Below are positions 17,901 to 26,980 of a DNA stretch of 64,000 bases, in pieces; position 1 is the stretch's first letter, and each line of letters starts with the position of its first letter. The stretch is from a virus: IMG/VR virus record IMGVR_UViG_3300047558_000238, positions 43,310 to 107,309 of that record; one strand, 5' to 3'. The notes below the pieces were generated by a model, which was not told the DNA's origin, did no database searches, and worked only from the letters and a program-made list of their open reading frames with translations. The translations under genes and the position numbers were made by a program.

Positions 17901-19314
17901 CACCCTGAATTCCTTGGAATCCAGCCACGCCCTGAGGCCCCTGAGGGCCAGTAGGTCCAGTTGGTCCCTGTAAGTTTCCATTAGCTTCCCAGGCTAGGTT
18001 GTCCTGAGACCAGATGTAGATTGTACCGTTTACAACGTGCACGTCTCCGACGTTACCAATTGGGTGATCAGTGACAAGCTCTTGGTACGTAGCATAGGAG
18101 TCTAGAATAGTTAGGCTTTGACCCATTGGCCCTGTTGCACCAGTTGGTCCAGTTATACCTTGTACACCTGCGGCACCAGTTGCACCTGTAGGGCCTGTAG
18201 GGCCTTGAATACCCTGTAAACCAGTAAGACCCTGAGCTCCCTGGGCACCAGTTGCACCAGTTGCACCAGTTGCACCAGTAGCTCCAGTTGCACCGGTTGG
18301 TCCAGCTGGACCCTGCGTACCTTGAGCACCAGTTGGGCCAGTAACACCTGCTGGTCCTTGAAGACCGCTTGCTCCAGTAGGGCCAGTTGGCCCTACGGAA
18401 CCAGTTGCACCAGTGGCACCAGTTGCACCCTGAGTTCCAGTAAGACCCTGAGGGCCAGTTGCACCGGTAGCTCCAGTAGCACCTGTTGGCCCCTGGATAC
18501 CCTGTGTACCAGTAGGGCCTGTTGCTCCGATGGGACCCGTTGCTCCAGTAGGGCCTTGAATGCCCTGTGCACCCTGAGCTCCAGTCGGTCCGGTTGCTCC
18601 AGTAAGACCTGCTGAACCAGTAGCACCTGTTGCACCAGTTGGTCCAGTAGCTCCAGCAGACCCTGCAATACCCTGAGGACCAGTAGCTCCAGTCGGACCA
18701 GTCGACCCGGTTAGTCCTTGAATACCTTGAGGACCAGTTGCACCTGTTGCTCCTGTTGCACCAGTTGGACCAGTTACACCCTGAATTCCTTGCTCGCCCT
18801 GAGGACCAGTAGCACCAGTTGCACCCTGAGTTCCAGTAAGACCCTGAGGGCCTGTAGCACCAGTAGGACCCTGAGGGCCAGTAGAACCAGTAGCTCCGGT
18901 TGGCCCTGCTTGCCCTTGAATACCTTGAATACCCTGCGCACCAGTAGGACCAGTTGCCCCTTGAGCTCCTGTTGCGCCAGTAGCTCCAGTAGCGCCCGTT
19001 GCACCAGTTGCACCAGCTGCACCAGTTGCACCTGGTGTTCCTTGAATACCAGTTAGACCCTGTGGTCCAGTTGGGCCCTGGATACCTTGAGGACCAGTTG
19101 CGCCAGTAGGGCCTGGAATAGTACTAGCTGCACCAGTAGCACCAGTTGCACCAGTTGCACCAGTTGCACCAGTTGCACCAGTAGGACCAGTAGATCCTGG
19201 AGCGCCTGTAGGGCCAGTTGGCCCTCCCGCAGGGCCAGCAGGGCCAGTAGGTCCAGCAGGGCCTTGAGCCCCTACGCCCTTAACTTCTAGATACGCAAAG
19301 TCATCTGAAAACAT
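14983..19314 (-). CDS. giant collagen-like tail fibre/adhesin
   Basis: This is a 1,443-residue protein. Residues 1-15 are a short head. About 400 residues of uninterrupted Gly-X-Y triplets follow, dominated by GPT, GAT and GPQ-GIQ-GPT. Further collagen blocks are separated by small globular spacers: two homologous ones near 425-475 and 615-665 ([19 protein letters not shown] / [19 protein letters not shown]), a larger domain after GPMPSG, another starting RTFYLNRTD, and a [10 protein letters not shown] module. The chain ends in a globular C-terminal knob. Thr occupies most Y positions, the site that is O-glycosylated in bacterial collagens such as BclA. Oxygenase genes lie just upstream. Confidence 0.9.
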   Translation of the reverse strand: MFSDDFAYLEVKGVGAQGPAGPTGPAGPAGGPTGPTGAPGSTGPTGATGATGATGATGATGAASTIPGPTGATGPQGIQGPTGPQGLTGIQGTPGATGAAGATGATGATGATGATGAQGATGPTGAQGIQGIQGQAGPTGATGSTGPQGPTGATGPQGLTGTQGATGATGPQGEQGIQGVTGPTGATGATGATGPQGIQGLTGSTGPTGATGPQGIAGSAGATGPTGATGATGSAGLTGATGPTGAQGAQGIQGPTGATGPIGATGPTGTQGIQGPTGATGATGATGPQGLTGTQGATGATGATGSVGPTGPTGASGLQGPAGVTGPTGAQGTQGPAGPTGATGATGATGATGATGAQGAQGLTGLQGIQGPTGPTGATGAAGVQGITGPTGATGPMGQSLTILDSYATYQELVTDHPIGNVGDVHVVNGTIYIWSQDNLAWEANGNLQGPTGPTGPQGPQGVAGFQGIQGVTGPTGATGAQGPTGPTGAPSMVTGPTGATGAQGVQGPTGATGPQGIQGIAGPTGATGAQGPQGLTGTQGVTGPTGATGAQGVQGNIGPTGATGAQGPTGPTGAQGQGIQIIDAHNTYAELIAAHPTGTPGDASIAGGVLYIWSETTLSWVDSGTLAGPTGATGPTGAQGIAGIQGVPGIQGVDGPTGPTGSVGPVGPTGPTGAQGVEGPTGPTGATGPQGADGYIGADGATGPTGPTGATGPTGAASTVAGPTGPTGATGATGPMPSGAVTEITSISGLDKLGFDTTYVNGVSNPGELAWNEADGTLNLRLGGNNVTLQVGQEFVMKVYNATGSTITNGSVVALSGANGTRPEVILADASTELQSTATVGIATEDIAVAGEGYVTLNGLVRDIDTSNYVGFGGIVSNYSEGAVLWLSETAGTMTTQRPEAPAHGVMVGVLVRKSATTGSIYVKVANGLELDELHDVNLSTLVDGDVLRYNSATGVWTNSQVVGPTGPTGATGPTGPQGGAAGRTFYLNRTDTSDLTGYFIAGESPSVNALTSYTIQLSLADTPYLIGAFATPVGVPGVTNIPTGIGVNSLHMLVDSGSVKFRTEVYKCGPSGGSETLLSTVDSELHSNTTIEEISYQYVRSVAASIDLTDRLVFKYYAIRPTGYGNSNSTTTIYFEDGKASNVRTTISAGAIGPTGPTGPTGATGVQGATGPTGPTGAAGIDGLDGPTGPTGADGKFYVSDVAPTSPSVGDVWVDTATGTLLTYIDGFWAEAVAGDMGPTGPTGATGATGAQGVQGLTGATGDTGPAGPQGVQGIQGPIGPTGATGPAPDTSTYVTIPGTQTLSNKTLISPVLTSQTKEGVYATATGFAGGAFKLVDGAVQFYTVAAAGNGIVNFYYDGATSLDAFMSVNQSVTCALLITNGTTPYYPTSYQIDGTAVTPKWVGGTAPSSGNASSIDMYTYTIIKTATNTFTVLASQAKFA
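15450..19290. repeat. collagen triplet-coding repeat tracts
   Basis: Degenerate 9-bp units of the type CCA-GTT-GCA recur hundreds of times and encode Gly-X-Y triplets. They are most dense at 17100-19250, with shorter blocks near 15450-15600, 15730-15860 and 16380-16430. Confidence 0.85.
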
Positions 19315-19673
19315 TAGTAAGTAATCTCCGCTCTAACGGTAAACTTTCCAGCAATAAATTTAGTAACGTCTCCGTCAGGGCTTTCAAGTTCTATATCATA
19401 TGTGTAGATGCCAGCTGCTAGTGCCTCAGTTTGAGCTGGAGTAAGTAGAACTTCAACTTTTCCGGTGAGCGGCTCTATCACTAGACTTCTAGTTCCAGTA
19501 ACTAGTGAGAGCGCAATCTCGGAGCTATTGGCTGAAGTTCTTATCTGCATTCGACCGGAGTACCCAGTCAAGTTGATAGGAGTCTTAGTAGATGTCTTAA
19601 GAATTAAGACGCGATTCAGTGTAGCACCTTGATCGGCTATTATATCATAGTAATTGTTCGTTGCGCAATACAC
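19314..19673 (-). CDS. BppU-N-like fibre attachment domain protein
   Basis: This is a 119-residue all-beta protein: [60 protein letters not shown] and [11 protein letters not shown]. It is a clear paralogue of the gene at 33119-33478. The pattern is that of the BppU N-terminal type domain that links receptor-binding fibres to baseplates. It directly precedes the giant collagen-like gene, with a TAATG overlap, as expected for an adaptor. The start is GTG with an AGGA ribosome-binding site. Confidence 0.65.
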   Translation of the reverse strand: MYCATNNYYDIIADQGATLNRVLILKTSTKTPINLTGYSGRMQIRTSANSSEIALSLVTGTRSLVIEPLTGKVEVLLTPAQTEALAAGIYTYDIELESPDGDVTKFIAGKFTVRAEITY

Positions 19674-19729
19674 GGGAATCCTCTGGAGAAAAGGCTAGTC
19701 CTTTATATTTTACCGCAATAAGTGTTTTC

Positions 19730-20329
19730 CTAGTTGCTTAGCCTTTTAATCCAGAAAGCTGGCGACATGTATTTAACTCCTGAGACTACCGGAGTCGACC
19801 TGTGATAGTAGGGCTCTACAGATGGGAAGACCACAATACTTCCAGCTTCTGGCTTTATTTTTATATCGAACTCAGTGAAATGTAGCTCGCCGCCGTCCAT
19901 ATCGTCATTTAGGTAGATAACAGCTGACATTATTGGCTCTAAATGCGGCTCCCCGTGGTAGTCAACGTGAGGGCCCATCTCTGCTCCGCTAATGTATTTA
20001 GAGATACTTATAGGCGCTGGGTCGATATAGTCTATGCCATTCTTTTTGGCATAATCTCTTCCCGCCTCGGTTAAAGCGGTTTTTAGATTTAGATATATTG
20101 ACTTGACGCTATCAGAGCTGGTGCTTAGTTTAGATTCATCAGTAAATTTTTGCTGACCAAATACGTAAGGCTCTCCATCGCCAGAAGCCAACCATTGATG
20201 CCATTTTTGTATAGCATCGTTGGTAGTCAGATTAGCATCTGTTGTCTCGATGAGCTCTATGATCTTTTCTGGGCTCTCTACAATACCCTTGTAGTAGTAA
20301 ATTTTGTCAGCAAAAATCTCGGGGTTCAT
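19730..20329 (-). CDS. 2OG-Fe(II) oxygenase (P4H-like)
   Basis: The start is the ATG overlapping the previous stop (TAATG). The double-stranded beta-helix core shows the iron triad HVD (GPHVDYHGE) and a distal His (YYHRSTPV). Between them is the shared signature AVIYLNDDMDGGELHF. The 2OG-anchoring position is Lys (SGVKYMSPAFW), not the usual Arg. Members of this family hydroxylate protein or small-molecule substrates using O2 and 2-oxoglutarate. It is the last oxygenase of the cluster, immediately before the fibre adaptor and the collagen gene. Confidence 0.88.
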   Translation of the reverse strand: MNPEIFADKIYYYKGIVESPEKIIELIETTDANLTTNDAIQKWHQWLASGDGEPYVFGQQKFTDESKLSTSSDSVKSIYLNLKTALTEAGRDYAKKNGIDYIDPAPISISKYISGAEMGPHVDYHGEPHLEPIMSAVIYLNDDMDGGELHFTEFDIKIKPEAGSIVVFPSVEPYYHRSTPVVSGVKYMSPAFWIKRLSN

Positions 20330-21063
20330 TAGGCGAACTTGTTGCCCTTCTCCCACTCTATTTTCTGCTCGGCCTGTGCCTTACGTACCTCTTGGATTTC
20401 GGCTTCCCAAGCTGCCTTTTTCTCATCAGAGTACACGGCATCGGCAAAGTCCCAGAAGGAGACCATGGTATATCTAGTTCCCTTTAGAATCTCTTTAACT
20501 CCGTGAATGTTTTCTATTCCGCCAGGGAAGCAGATGTACGAGTAGGCAGCTGGCTTAAACTCTAGGTTGTGGTCAGGAAAATAAAGCTCTCCACCCTCGT
20601 AATCGTCATTTAAGTACAAGATACCTACATACTTATTAATCTCAAAAGCGTTTGGCGAGCCGTCGAAGTCCGAGTTATCTGAGTGTGGCGCTGCAAATCC
20701 GCCAACATCCCACTTCTGCGCATGCGAAGTATTGGCTACAACTTCACGATCAAATACCAGCTGAATAGCTTCTTTAAACTTTTCACGAAGAGTCTCGAAG
20801 AAGCGTGGAGGCAAGTCGTAGTCAGCTAGCTTCGGGTCATCAGGGTGAATGCCCATACCGGATGATCCGTAGAAGGCAATATCACCCCACGAAGAAGAAT
20901 ATGACTCTATGTAGTTGATGATGTTTCTTGCGGTATCTGGAGAGACAAAGTTAGCAATCTCTACGATACGGTTCTGAGGGATACCTAGCTCCCCGATGGC
21001 GTTGGGCTCATCTTTATAGACGATGAACTCTTCTGGCTGTAGGTTTTCAATAATCAATGACAT
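20329..21063 (-). CDS. 2OG-Fe(II) oxygenase (P4H-like)
   Basis: This is a 244-residue protein. The iron ligands are HSD (AAPHSDNSDFDG) and the distal His in IENIHGVKEI. The signature is LYLNDDYEGGELYFP, and the 2OG-binding Arg lies in KGTRYTMVSFWDF. The N-terminal 90 residues are helical (SPDTARNIINYIES). Start and stop codons overlap both neighbours, so translation is coupled through 21833-19730. A basic/acidic C-terminal helix (KKAAWEAEIQEVRKAQAEQK) is added after the core. Confidence 0.9.
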   Translation of the reverse strand: MSLIIENLQPEEFIVYKDEPNAIGELGIPQNRIVEIANFVSPDTARNIINYIESYSSSWGDIAFYGSSGMGIHPDDPKLADYDLPPRFFETLREKFKEAIQLVFDREVVANTSHAQKWDVGGFAAPHSDNSDFDGSPNAFEINKYVGILYLNDDYEGGELYFPDHNLEFKPAAYSYICFPGGIENIHGVKEILKGTRYTMVSFWDFADAVYSDEKKAAWEAEIQEVRKAQAEQKIEWEKGNKFA

Positions 21064-21833
21064 TAGTGGTCTATACCTTTCAAGTTATATCGTCCAGAAT
21101 TACGTTCGACGCGCTCGCGCTCTTTTTCCATCTCGCCCCATACCGTGGGGCCGTACTTTTCCAAACCGTCACGCCACTCCTGAGTGCCCTCCGAGTAGTA
21201 CTGCCAGAATGAGCGAACAAAATATTTTTGCCCTGAAGTAGTTTTATTTACTCCATGGTAGTAAGGTGCTCTGGACGGGAACACTAGCACATCACCGGCC
21301 TGAGGCTTATGAATAAAAAAATCTACATCAGTACCTTCTTCATTCAATACTTTGAAGCAGATCTCTCCGCCTTCATAGTTATCGTTTAGGTACATAGTGC
21401 ATGTCATCACTGGCTTATCGCCAGGAGCATCAGCGCGTTCTTGCTGAAAATCAGTGTGATAGAACATGCCAACATTAGTGTCTGCTCCGCCATCAGTTTT
21501 ATACATGCAAATAGCGGGAGCGCTGAATTTCCAGTTAGGAATCTCTTCGTTGAAGTAGTTATCGTGGTAGTGACTGGTGGCCGTATAAAAAGCTCCCATA
21601 ATTTCTTGTGCAGCAGGTACTAGACCCTGGCTCGCAACCATGGTCTCATGCCACTCATCAGCATCAGGAAATTTACTAAATGTATGGTTTCTAGCCTTTA
21701 CGGTAGTTAGCTCTCCAAAGGTAAACCACTTAGCCCACTCCGCCGAGTCACGGTAATGCTTAGCTACTTCTTCTGGGTTTTGATATAAACCTCGGTAGAC
21801 AACAACATTCGGGTAGAGTTCGATAACTTCCAC
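21063..21833 (-). CDS. 2OG-Fe(II) oxygenase (P4H-like)
   Basis: The start is placed at the GTG at 21833 that overlaps the upstream stop (TAGTG); a GTG at 21845 is possible. The iron ligands are HTD (FYHTDFQQE) and YYHGVN. The signature is MYLNDNYEGGEICF, with a 10-residue insert in the following loop. The 2OG-anchor residue is Lys (SGQKYFVRSFW). The C-terminus is strongly charged (GEMEKERERVERNSG). The substrate is unknown. Confidence 0.9.
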   Translation of the reverse strand: MEVIELYPNVVVYRGLYQNPEEVAKHYRDSAEWAKWFTFGELTTVKARNHTFSKFPDADEWHETMVASQGLVPAAQEIMGAFYTATSHYHDNYFNEEIPNWKFSAPAICMYKTDGGADTNVGMFYHTDFQQERADAPGDKPVMTCTMYLNDNYEGGEICFKVLNEEGTDVDFFIHKPQAGDVLVFPSRAPYYHGVNKTTSGQKYFVRSFWQYYSEGTQEWRDGLEKYGPTVWGEMEKERERVERNSGRYNLKGIDH

Positions 21834-22513
21834 TAGATACCGCACTGGCTTTCGTGAGATAAGATCGTCCAGAAAAACGGAACAGTGTATCTAGTACCGG
21901 AGGTAATCTGAGTTACTCCGTGAATGTACTCCATGTCTCCAGGGAAGAAGTAAGCAGCACCTGCCTTGGGCTTAAACTGAATCCCCTGATTTGGGAAGTA
22001 CAGCTCGCCACCTTCGTAATCGTCGTTCAAGTAGAACAGTCCAGCTAGGTCATAGTAGGGGAAGTCATTTGGCTTACCTCTATCTGCACCTTGGTGTAGC
22101 TCTTTATCTGCGTGAGGCATCTGAAGCTGTCCAGGCAGCCAGCGGACTAAAGCTGGTGAAGTAGGTACCGCGTCTACTTTAAAGAACGCGTCTACTTCCT
22201 TCTTAAGCCGATCAACCATACCGCTGATCACTTCTGGAATCTTTGGATCTACTGCTCGTATGGTGTCATAGGTGGCAACTCGATCTTTCCAGTAGTCAGA
22301 GTCGTAAATTACCGTGCCTTCTTCGTTATAGTGAGTCTCGGTTACATCCCAGGCAGTATTTGATCGAATAAATTTATTAAGAGTCTCTAGCTCGTACTCT
22401 GTCATAAAGTTCTCACGGGTCTGAATGTTTGACGGGCTATTGCCAAAAAATCCAGATGGTGTTATAGAGACTCTATTATTTAGTCTAGAGTTTGCGTAAT
22501 CTTCTGGTTCCAT
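21833..22513 (-). CDS. 2OG-Fe(II) oxygenase (P4H-like)
   Basis: This is a 226-residue protein. The iron ligands are HAD (QMPHADKELH) and YIHGVTQI. The signature is FYLNDDYEGGELYFPNQGIQFKP, with a 2OG Arg in SGTRYTVPFFW. A TAAGAT box sits exactly 6 nt before the ATG, so this gene may also start its own leaderless transcript inside the cluster. Confidence 0.9.
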   Translation of the reverse strand: MEPEDYANSRLNNRVSITPSGFFGNSPSNIQTRENFMTEYELETLNKFIRSNTAWDVTETHYNEEGTVIYDSDYWKDRVATYDTIRAVDPKIPEVISGMVDRLKKEVDAFFKVDAVPTSPALVRWLPGQLQMPHADKELHQGADRGKPNDFPYYDLAGLFYLNDDYEGGELYFPNQGIQFKPKAGAAYFFPGDMEYIHGVTQITSGTRYTVPFFWTILSHESQCGI

Positions 22514-22519
22514 ATTTTT

Positions 22520-22525
22520 ATCTTA
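22520..22525 (-). promoter_or_regulatory. -10 element (TAAGAT) inside the oxygenase cluster
   Basis: On the minus strand TAAGAT ends 6 nt before the ATG at 22513, the spacing seen in other leaderless genes here. No strong -35 box is seen. Confidence 0.45.
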
Positions 22526-22529
22526 CTGT

Positions 22530-23261
22530 CTACTCGTAAACTCGTCTGGTCCAAACTTCTTTTTGGTAGACGCCACCGTCAGGTACACGATATTTTTTAC
22601 TATTTTCATTGTTACTCATCGCCATCTTCATGTACGAGACATCAGCATCTACTTCTGACTCCCAGTCTTCTCGCTTAAATGGAAGCATCTGGGCATACGG
22701 TGTTCCGGCTGGAATAATTCCGGTAAAGCCTTTTACTACAAAGAATGGCATGGTTCCCGGAAGGTTTACCTTGTCATTGTCGATAATTCCACTAGTGGTT
22801 AGAAACGGTAGCTCAAAGCGATTGAATGGCTGGGTGTATAGGACGCTGTAGCCTTCAGGGACTGATACGGCCCAGTCTGACCACCATGCGAAGTGGAACT
22901 CGTGGTAGCCCATCGGTGCTTTAAACTGAGGCATTGGTGGTCGGTTCTGGATAAAGTCCTTGTTTTGAGGGTCTAGGACCTTAGCTCTAATGGTTCCGTT
23001 TTCTTCATAAAACTCGATATCGCATGGTGTTCTATAGACGTATCCAGTACCCATGATGTCAAAAACTGCCGGACAAGCTTTCCAGGTAGGGATCTTTCCT
23101 CCCACCATCGGGTCCTGCCAGTATTCACCATCTGGCTTTATTGCAAACCTATCAGCTTTTCTATACCACTCTGGGATAGTCTTAATAGTTGGACGCGGGA
23201 CAGAGGGGCTATCCTCTGTCAGCCATGGCCTGTTCTTGATGAACTTAATCAGTTGTTTCAA
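22530..23261 (-). CDS. hypothetical DUF6065-like protein (paralogue of 10951-11640)
   Basis: This is a 243-residue protein with a TTG start behind an AGGA site. It shares with 10951-11640 the blocks PEWYRKAD, TGYVYRTPCDIEF, FAWWSDWAVSVPEGYSVLYTQPFNR, TSGIIDND, MPFFVVKGFTGIIPAGTPYAQMLPFKREDW. The fold is probably all-beta. It lies between oxygenase genes and overlaps the upstream DUF6065-like gene by 17 nt. No catalytic residues can be named. Confidence 0.6.
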   Translation of the reverse strand: MKQLIKFIKNRPWLTEDSPSVPRPTIKTIPEWYRKADRFAIKPDGEYWQDPMVGGKIPTWKACPAVFDIMGTGYVYRTPCDIEFYEENGTIRAKVLDPQNKDFIQNRPPMPQFKAPMGYHEFHFAWWSDWAVSVPEGYSVLYTQPFNRFELPFLTTSGIIDNDKVNLPGTMPFFVVKGFTGIIPAGTPYAQMLPFKREDWESEVDADVSYMKMAMSNNENSKKYRVPDGGVYQKEVWTRRVYE

Positions 23262-23979
23262 TTGTCATTCCTGTCACTGGGCATGTTACTGTCTTTAGTC
23301 TTATTGACTTAGTCTCGTGAGAGCCTAACGAAGTACCATCATAGTTTATGGCGTTTCTATACATCTTCGACCAGTCACCCTTAGAGTTTTTGGCTTGTGC
23401 CGCATCTCCATACTTTCTCAGCTCCTCCCAGTACTCGGGTGGTGGTGGGGTGCTGTCTACTTCTAAAGTGAAGTTGTCTTCTAGCTGACCCAATGAGATT
23501 GGCAGAACTGCTGCTACTGGAGTTCCTGCTGGAATAGTAATCTCTTTGTCTGCTTCGGTTATCTTCCAAGCAACTGGTAGCGGTGCATTATAGAAAGACG
23601 TGCTAATTAGCGTAGTAAAGCATTGAGTACCAGCTATAAACTGATTCGGAACTGGCATAGTTAGCGTTGTAACATCAGCGTCTGTATGGAAGATTAGTCC
23701 AGTATCGAAACTAACTGTTGCACTGCCTCGATTTGGGTTCGCCCACTCTTCACCTTTGAGAATAGTGACATGGTCTCTGGTCGGATCATCGATTCCATCC
23801 CAGATAAATGAAATATCTTCAGGGAAAGATATACCCCACCCTAGCCGATTAGTTAGCGACACTGGAAAGCACATGTAGCCATGCTTTTCTGGCAGTCGAT
23901 CCATCCAGTCTCTGGTCCCTGGTAATGGTTCGATTTTTACACCGTTATCGTAGGCCTTAACTACACGTATAGTTTTCAC
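23245..23979 (-). CDS. DUF6065-like protein
   Basis: This is a 244-residue protein with MCFPVSLTNRLGWGISFPEDISFIWDG, TGLIFHTDADVTTLTMPVPNQF and ITIPAGTPVAAVLPISLGQLE. The 'P-x-x-x-x-N-x-xGW-x-(I/L)' block and GTPVA-x-(V/L)-P motif resemble the DUF6065 family found in bacteria and phages, and they parallel the GTPxAQ motif of the next gene. A GTG start overlaps the upstream stop (TAGTG). Function is unknown. Its place inside the oxygenase operon suggests a shared process. Confidence 0.6.
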   Translation of the reverse strand: MKTIRVVKAYDNGVKIEPLPGTRDWMDRLPEKHGYMCFPVSLTNRLGWGISFPEDISFIWDGIDDPTRDHVTILKGEEWANPNRGSATVSFDTGLIFHTDADVTTLTMPVPNQFIAGTQCFTTLISTSFYNAPLPVAWKITEADKEITIPAGTPVAAVLPISLGQLEDNFTLEVDSTPPPPEYWEELRKYGDAAQAKNSKGDWSKMYRNAINYDGTSLGSHETKSIRLKTVTCPVTGMTIETTD

Positions 23980-24728
23980 TAGCTTCCGGTTTCTACCATA
24001 AATGACGGCTTGTGGAACTTGTCTGAGTAGTCAAGCATAGTTACCATCGAGTACTTAGTACCAGACTTAACTGGCATAGCTCGGTGTGGGTACATAAAGT
24101 TTGACGGGAAGATATATAAATCGCCTGCAGTAGCCTTGATGGTTGCATTTTGCAGTCTGAAGTGCAGCTCGCCGCCTTCATAGTCATCATTAGGGAACGC
24201 AACTAGGGACACTACGCAGTTGTAGGAGAAGCCGTGATCGTGGTGCTCCTGAAAGTGCTGTCCTGGACCGTACTTAATGAAGTTAGTTGCTTCCCAGTAG
24301 CGGAGCTCGCCAATGTTATACATCTTTGTGTAGTGGCGGACTGCCTGAAGCTGGCGATAGTGAGTCTCGTCCCAGAGGGCAGCAAGCTTTTCAGCTGCCT
24401 CCGACTTATCGCTTTGAATGTCTGTCTTCTTGTACTTAAAATCAAAGCAGTCGCGATACTCTGGCATCTTTACGCCATATCCGACCAATGCTTCTTCGTA
24501 GTGGTATCGATTAGTCGGGTCTAATAGGACCTCTTCTAGTCTGCTAATGACGTTTACTGAAGACGGTATTACATTTCTATACACCCAGATACCAGATCCT
24601 GGCGCAACCTCTTCTGCGTGGTCCCAGGTTTTTTCTTCAATCTCGTACCACTTAGTTAGGCGTAGATTGTGGTCTTCAATCTCTCGCTCCATTGCTTCAG
24701 TTGGCTTACTTACGTGAGAGTTTTGCAT
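23979..24728 (-). CDS. 2OG-Fe(II) oxygenase (P4H-like)
   Basis: This is a 249-residue protein. The iron ligands are HHD (FQEHHDHGFSY) and MYPHRAMPV, and the signature is AFPNDDYEGGELHFRLQNATIKATAGDLYIFPSN. The 2OG anchor is Lys (SGTKYSMVTMLDY). It is the closest relative of the next gene, 24738-25481. The N-terminal half (RLTKWYEIEEKTW, GSGIWVYRNVIPSSVNVISRLEE) is helical, as in prolyl-4-hydroxylase-type proteins. AGAGG precedes the ATG. Confidence 0.9.
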   Translation of the reverse strand: MQNSHVSKPTEAMEREIEDHNLRLTKWYEIEEKTWDHAEEVAPGSGIWVYRNVIPSSVNVISRLEEVLLDPTNRYHYEEALVGYGVKMPEYRDCFDFKYKKTDIQSDKSEAAEKLAALWDETHYRQLQAVRHYTKMYNIGELRYWEATNFIKYGPGQHFQEHHDHGFSYNCVVSLVAFPNDDYEGGELHFRLQNATIKATAGDLYIFPSNFMYPHRAMPVKSGTKYSMVTMLDYSDKFHKPSFMVETGS

Positions 24729-24737
24729 TATTACCTC

Positions 24738-25481
24738 TTAGTACTTGAGCTTGTAGTCTTGAATTATTGGAGACACCTTGTGATTAACATCTCCGCGATC
24801 GTTGTAGTCGGTCATAATAACAACCGCATACTTAGTCCCGCTAATCATGTCCTGAGATGCGTGCTCATAGATATATGTTGACGGGAATACGACAATATCT
24901 CCTGCCTTAGGCTTAATCGAGAGTCCGTCCATACGGGGGAACCAGATCTCACCACCTTCGTAGTCGTCATTTAAGTAGACGACCACGGAGATGGTGCAAA
25001 CATACGTCGGGCCATGGTCAGCGTGGACCTTAAAGTGGGTGCCAGCACCCTCGTACTTTACAAAATTGAATGCCTCATACGATGCAATGCCAACACCCCA
25101 ATAGCGACCGTAGTCGTCTACGCATTGGCGCACTGCCTGAAACACTGCCTCGTGAACGTCGTACAGTTCGGCGTTGTCTTCGTTACGTGGCCCCAGTCCA
25201 GTGGAGTTGATCTTAAAGTCTTGAGCATTCCTTGCATTAAGGTCGACATCTGCAGATGATGTGACCTTAGCTCCATGCCATTTATATCTACCGCTGCCGT
25301 CAAGCTTACGCTCTAACGTATCGATGTATTGCTGCCCCTGCTCTTTGGTGATTGCACCACTATAAACATTGATGCCTAGAGCTGGGTTAGTTACGGTAAT
25401 AGCTGGATTAGTTGAAGCCTGGCGACCAGGCATACGGTGAGATGCGGTCTCTGACCTGTCTTTAGTAAACCAATCGTTCAT
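24738..25481 (-). CDS. 2OG-Fe(II) oxygenase (P4H-like)
   Basis: The start is chosen at the ATG at 25481; a TTG at 25499 would add 6 residues. A TATAGT box lies 7 nt before the chosen ATG. The iron ligands are HAD (FKVHADHGPTY) and YEHASQDM. The signature is VYLNDDYEGGEIWFPRMDGLSIKPKAGDIVVFPS, with a Lys anchor (SGTKYAVVIMTDY). It is similar along its length to 23979-24728, so the two are likely a tandem duplication. Confidence 0.9.
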   Translation of the reverse strand: MNDWFTKDRSETASHRMPGRQASTNPAITVTNPALGINVYSGAITKEQGQQYIDTLERKLDGSGRYKWHGAKVTSSADVDLNARNAQDFKINSTGLGPRNEDNAELYDVHEAVFQAVRQCVDDYGRYWGVGIASYEAFNFVKYEGAGTHFKVHADHGPTYVCTISVVVYLNDDYEGGEIWFPRMDGLSIKPKAGDIVVFPSTYIYEHASQDMISGTKYAVVIMTDYNDRGDVNHKVSPIIQDYKLKY

Positions 25482-25499
25482 ATGGTCTACTATACACAA

Positions 25500-26102
25500 C
25501 TATTCAGATTTTTGCTGAAGTCTTTCTAGGTATTTTGGGCTCATTAAATATGACTCTGACTCTGTTAATAGCCCCTGGTCTTGTAGCTTATATCCGTAGT
25601 CTGGACCTTCGGTGAAATACCAATGATCTTCCGGACAAAAATGAAACATAATAACCTCGACCCTGTTGTTATCTGGGTCAGGCATTTCATTGCGCCAATG
25701 AGAATCATAGCCCCCCATAAATGCTAAAGCTTGTCCCTCGGAGAATATAAACTCCTCGCCCTCGACTACTACCCCCCATGGAGTTCTGGCTGATAGGCAG
25801 TAGTCGATTGTATAGGTGCATGCGTTATTGTCCCTATGCGGGGGTAAGCTAGAGGTCGGCTTATTGTAGTCTAGATAGACAGCATAGGTTGACTTAAGAT
25901 TAGGATCAGAAAATATCTCTCTAGCTGTTGGCTCGATAGCCTTACTAAAGTAGTCATCTAGCTGAGTAAATCTTTTAACTCCTCTATCTTTTTTGGAGTC
26001 TTTCCATGACTTCTTAAAGTCGTCAGAGTCTATTAAAGCTCGAAGCTTTTCATGATCTGCTGCAGAGAAAAGATTATCTAGTAGTTTAGGTTCAAAGTGC
26101 AT
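25500..26102 (-). CDS. divergent 2OG-Fe(II) oxygenase-like protein
   Basis: This is a 200-residue protein from a different branch. HRD (SSLPPHRDNNACTYT) is the likely first pair of iron ligands, SHWRNEMPDPDNNRVEVIMFHF supplies the distal His and an Arg, and PEDHWYF follows. The YLNDDYEGGE signature is absent and is replaced by WGVVVEGEEFIFSEGQALAFMGG. This resembles small-molecule or aspartyl-type hydroxylase relatives. It precedes the canonical members in the same operon. Confidence 0.7.
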   Translation of the reverse strand: MHFEPKLLDNLFSAADHEKLRALIDSDDFKKSWKDSKKDRGVKRFTQLDDYFSKAIEPTAREIFSDPNLKSTYAVYLDYNKPTSSLPPHRDNNACTYTIDYCLSARTPWGVVVEGEEFIFSEGQALAFMGGYDSHWRNEMPDPDNNRVEVIMFHFCPEDHWYFTEGPDYGYKLQDQGLLTESESYLMSPKYLERLQQKSE

Positions 26103-26114
26103 TAGAAGCCGCCT

Positions 26115-26918
26115 CTACTTAAGTCTGACGTAGCCAGGAATATGGTCTGTAAAATCCTCTGCAACAATGTTGCACTGACCACATCCGCCAGGATTGCATT
26201 CATAGTTTGACTCGGGTATTCCGGTCAGTCTTGGGCTGTGGCCTATATGTTCGTAGTATCTAATATCGCCATCTAATTTATACTCAGCCATTCGACGATA
26301 TAGCTCTTCATGATCTTTGTCGTCGTAAGCACTTAGGTCGTACATCCAATGCTCTGGGCTAACAAATAAGACGAACATCAATACTACGTAAGCATCTTCA
26401 TCAACGTCTGGGTATGGCGGCCTTGCATGGGTCTGCTGTTGCCCCATAAAAAATACACCGCTGTTTACGGCTTCCTCAAATCGCTCGCCATCGACTAGTA
26501 GGCCCCAGCTATCTATGCCGTGAGTGTCTATGCATATGTCCATAGTGAACTGAGTTCCTGGCTGATCCATGTGCTCCCAGAGATATGGAGTTATGCCTTT
26601 ATATTTTTGATATCTAGCAAACCAGATATTTTTGATTCGAAGTCCCTGCTTTTTCCAATTTTTCTTGGCTAAGTCGTCTAGGTGGTCCCAGACCTCCTGC
26701 GGCAAATCAATCTCGGTCACCCATCTGCCAGTCATGGTGTGGTATTGCGCTGGATTCTCTAGACTCTCGCTGCCTGGCCCCCAGTTGGCTTTTTCAGCCA
26801 GTGCCAAGTTTATCTCCTCGAGCATATCCTCTGGGAATATGCCCTCTACTTTTTTAGCTGGCTCACCTTCTGGCAGGGGCCACTTTATGTTTGGGCTGGA
26901 GTCAGCTGAAATCGGCAC
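26115..26918 (-). CDS. divergent 2OG-Fe(II) oxygenase-like protein with Cys tail
   Basis: This is a 267-residue protein. Its core parallels 25500-26102: HMD (LWEHMDQPGTQFTMD), WGLLVDGERFEEAVNSGVFFMGQQQTHARPPYP and VLFVSPEHWMYD. No Arg is visible at the usual anchor position. A C-terminal extension carries a cluster, CNPGGCGQC, that might hold a metal. The GTG start has an AGGAGAG ribosome-binding site. It is the first gene of the oxygenase cluster, just after a terminator for the preceding fibre gene. Confidence 0.65.
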   Translation of the reverse strand: MPISADSSPNIKWPLPEGEPAKKVEGIFPEDMLEEINLALAEKANWGPGSESLENPAQYHTMTGRWVTEIDLPQEVWDHLDDLAKKNWKKQGLRIKNIWFARYQKYKGITPYLWEHMDQPGTQFTMDICIDTHGIDSWGLLVDGERFEEAVNSGVFFMGQQQTHARPPYPDVDEDAYVVLMFVLFVSPEHWMYDLSAYDDKDHEELYRRMAEYKLDGDIRYYEHIGHSPRLTGIPESNYECNPGGCGQCNIVAEDFTDHIPGYVRLK

Positions 26919-26924
26919 AATCTC

Positions 26925-26965
26925 TCCTAAAAACTAAAACGGGGGTGGCATGTAACCACCCCCGT
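26925..26965 (-). terminator. strong leftward terminator between fibre and oxygenase genes
   Basis: A perfect 10-bp stem, ACGGGGGTGG with CCACCCCCGT (26939-26965), is followed on the minus strand by GTTTTAGTTTTT. It ends the upstream fibre operon at the FFP-repeat gene. Confidence 0.85.
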
Positions 26966-26980
26966 ATCAGTCTACGCTAG

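Noticed and set aside
15395-19290. Many long frames on both strands in the collagen region
   Set aside because: They are shadows of the 9-bp Gly-X-Y repeat, which lacks stop codons in several frames. Only the 1,443-residue frame has a sensible protein, a start and coupling to its neighbour.
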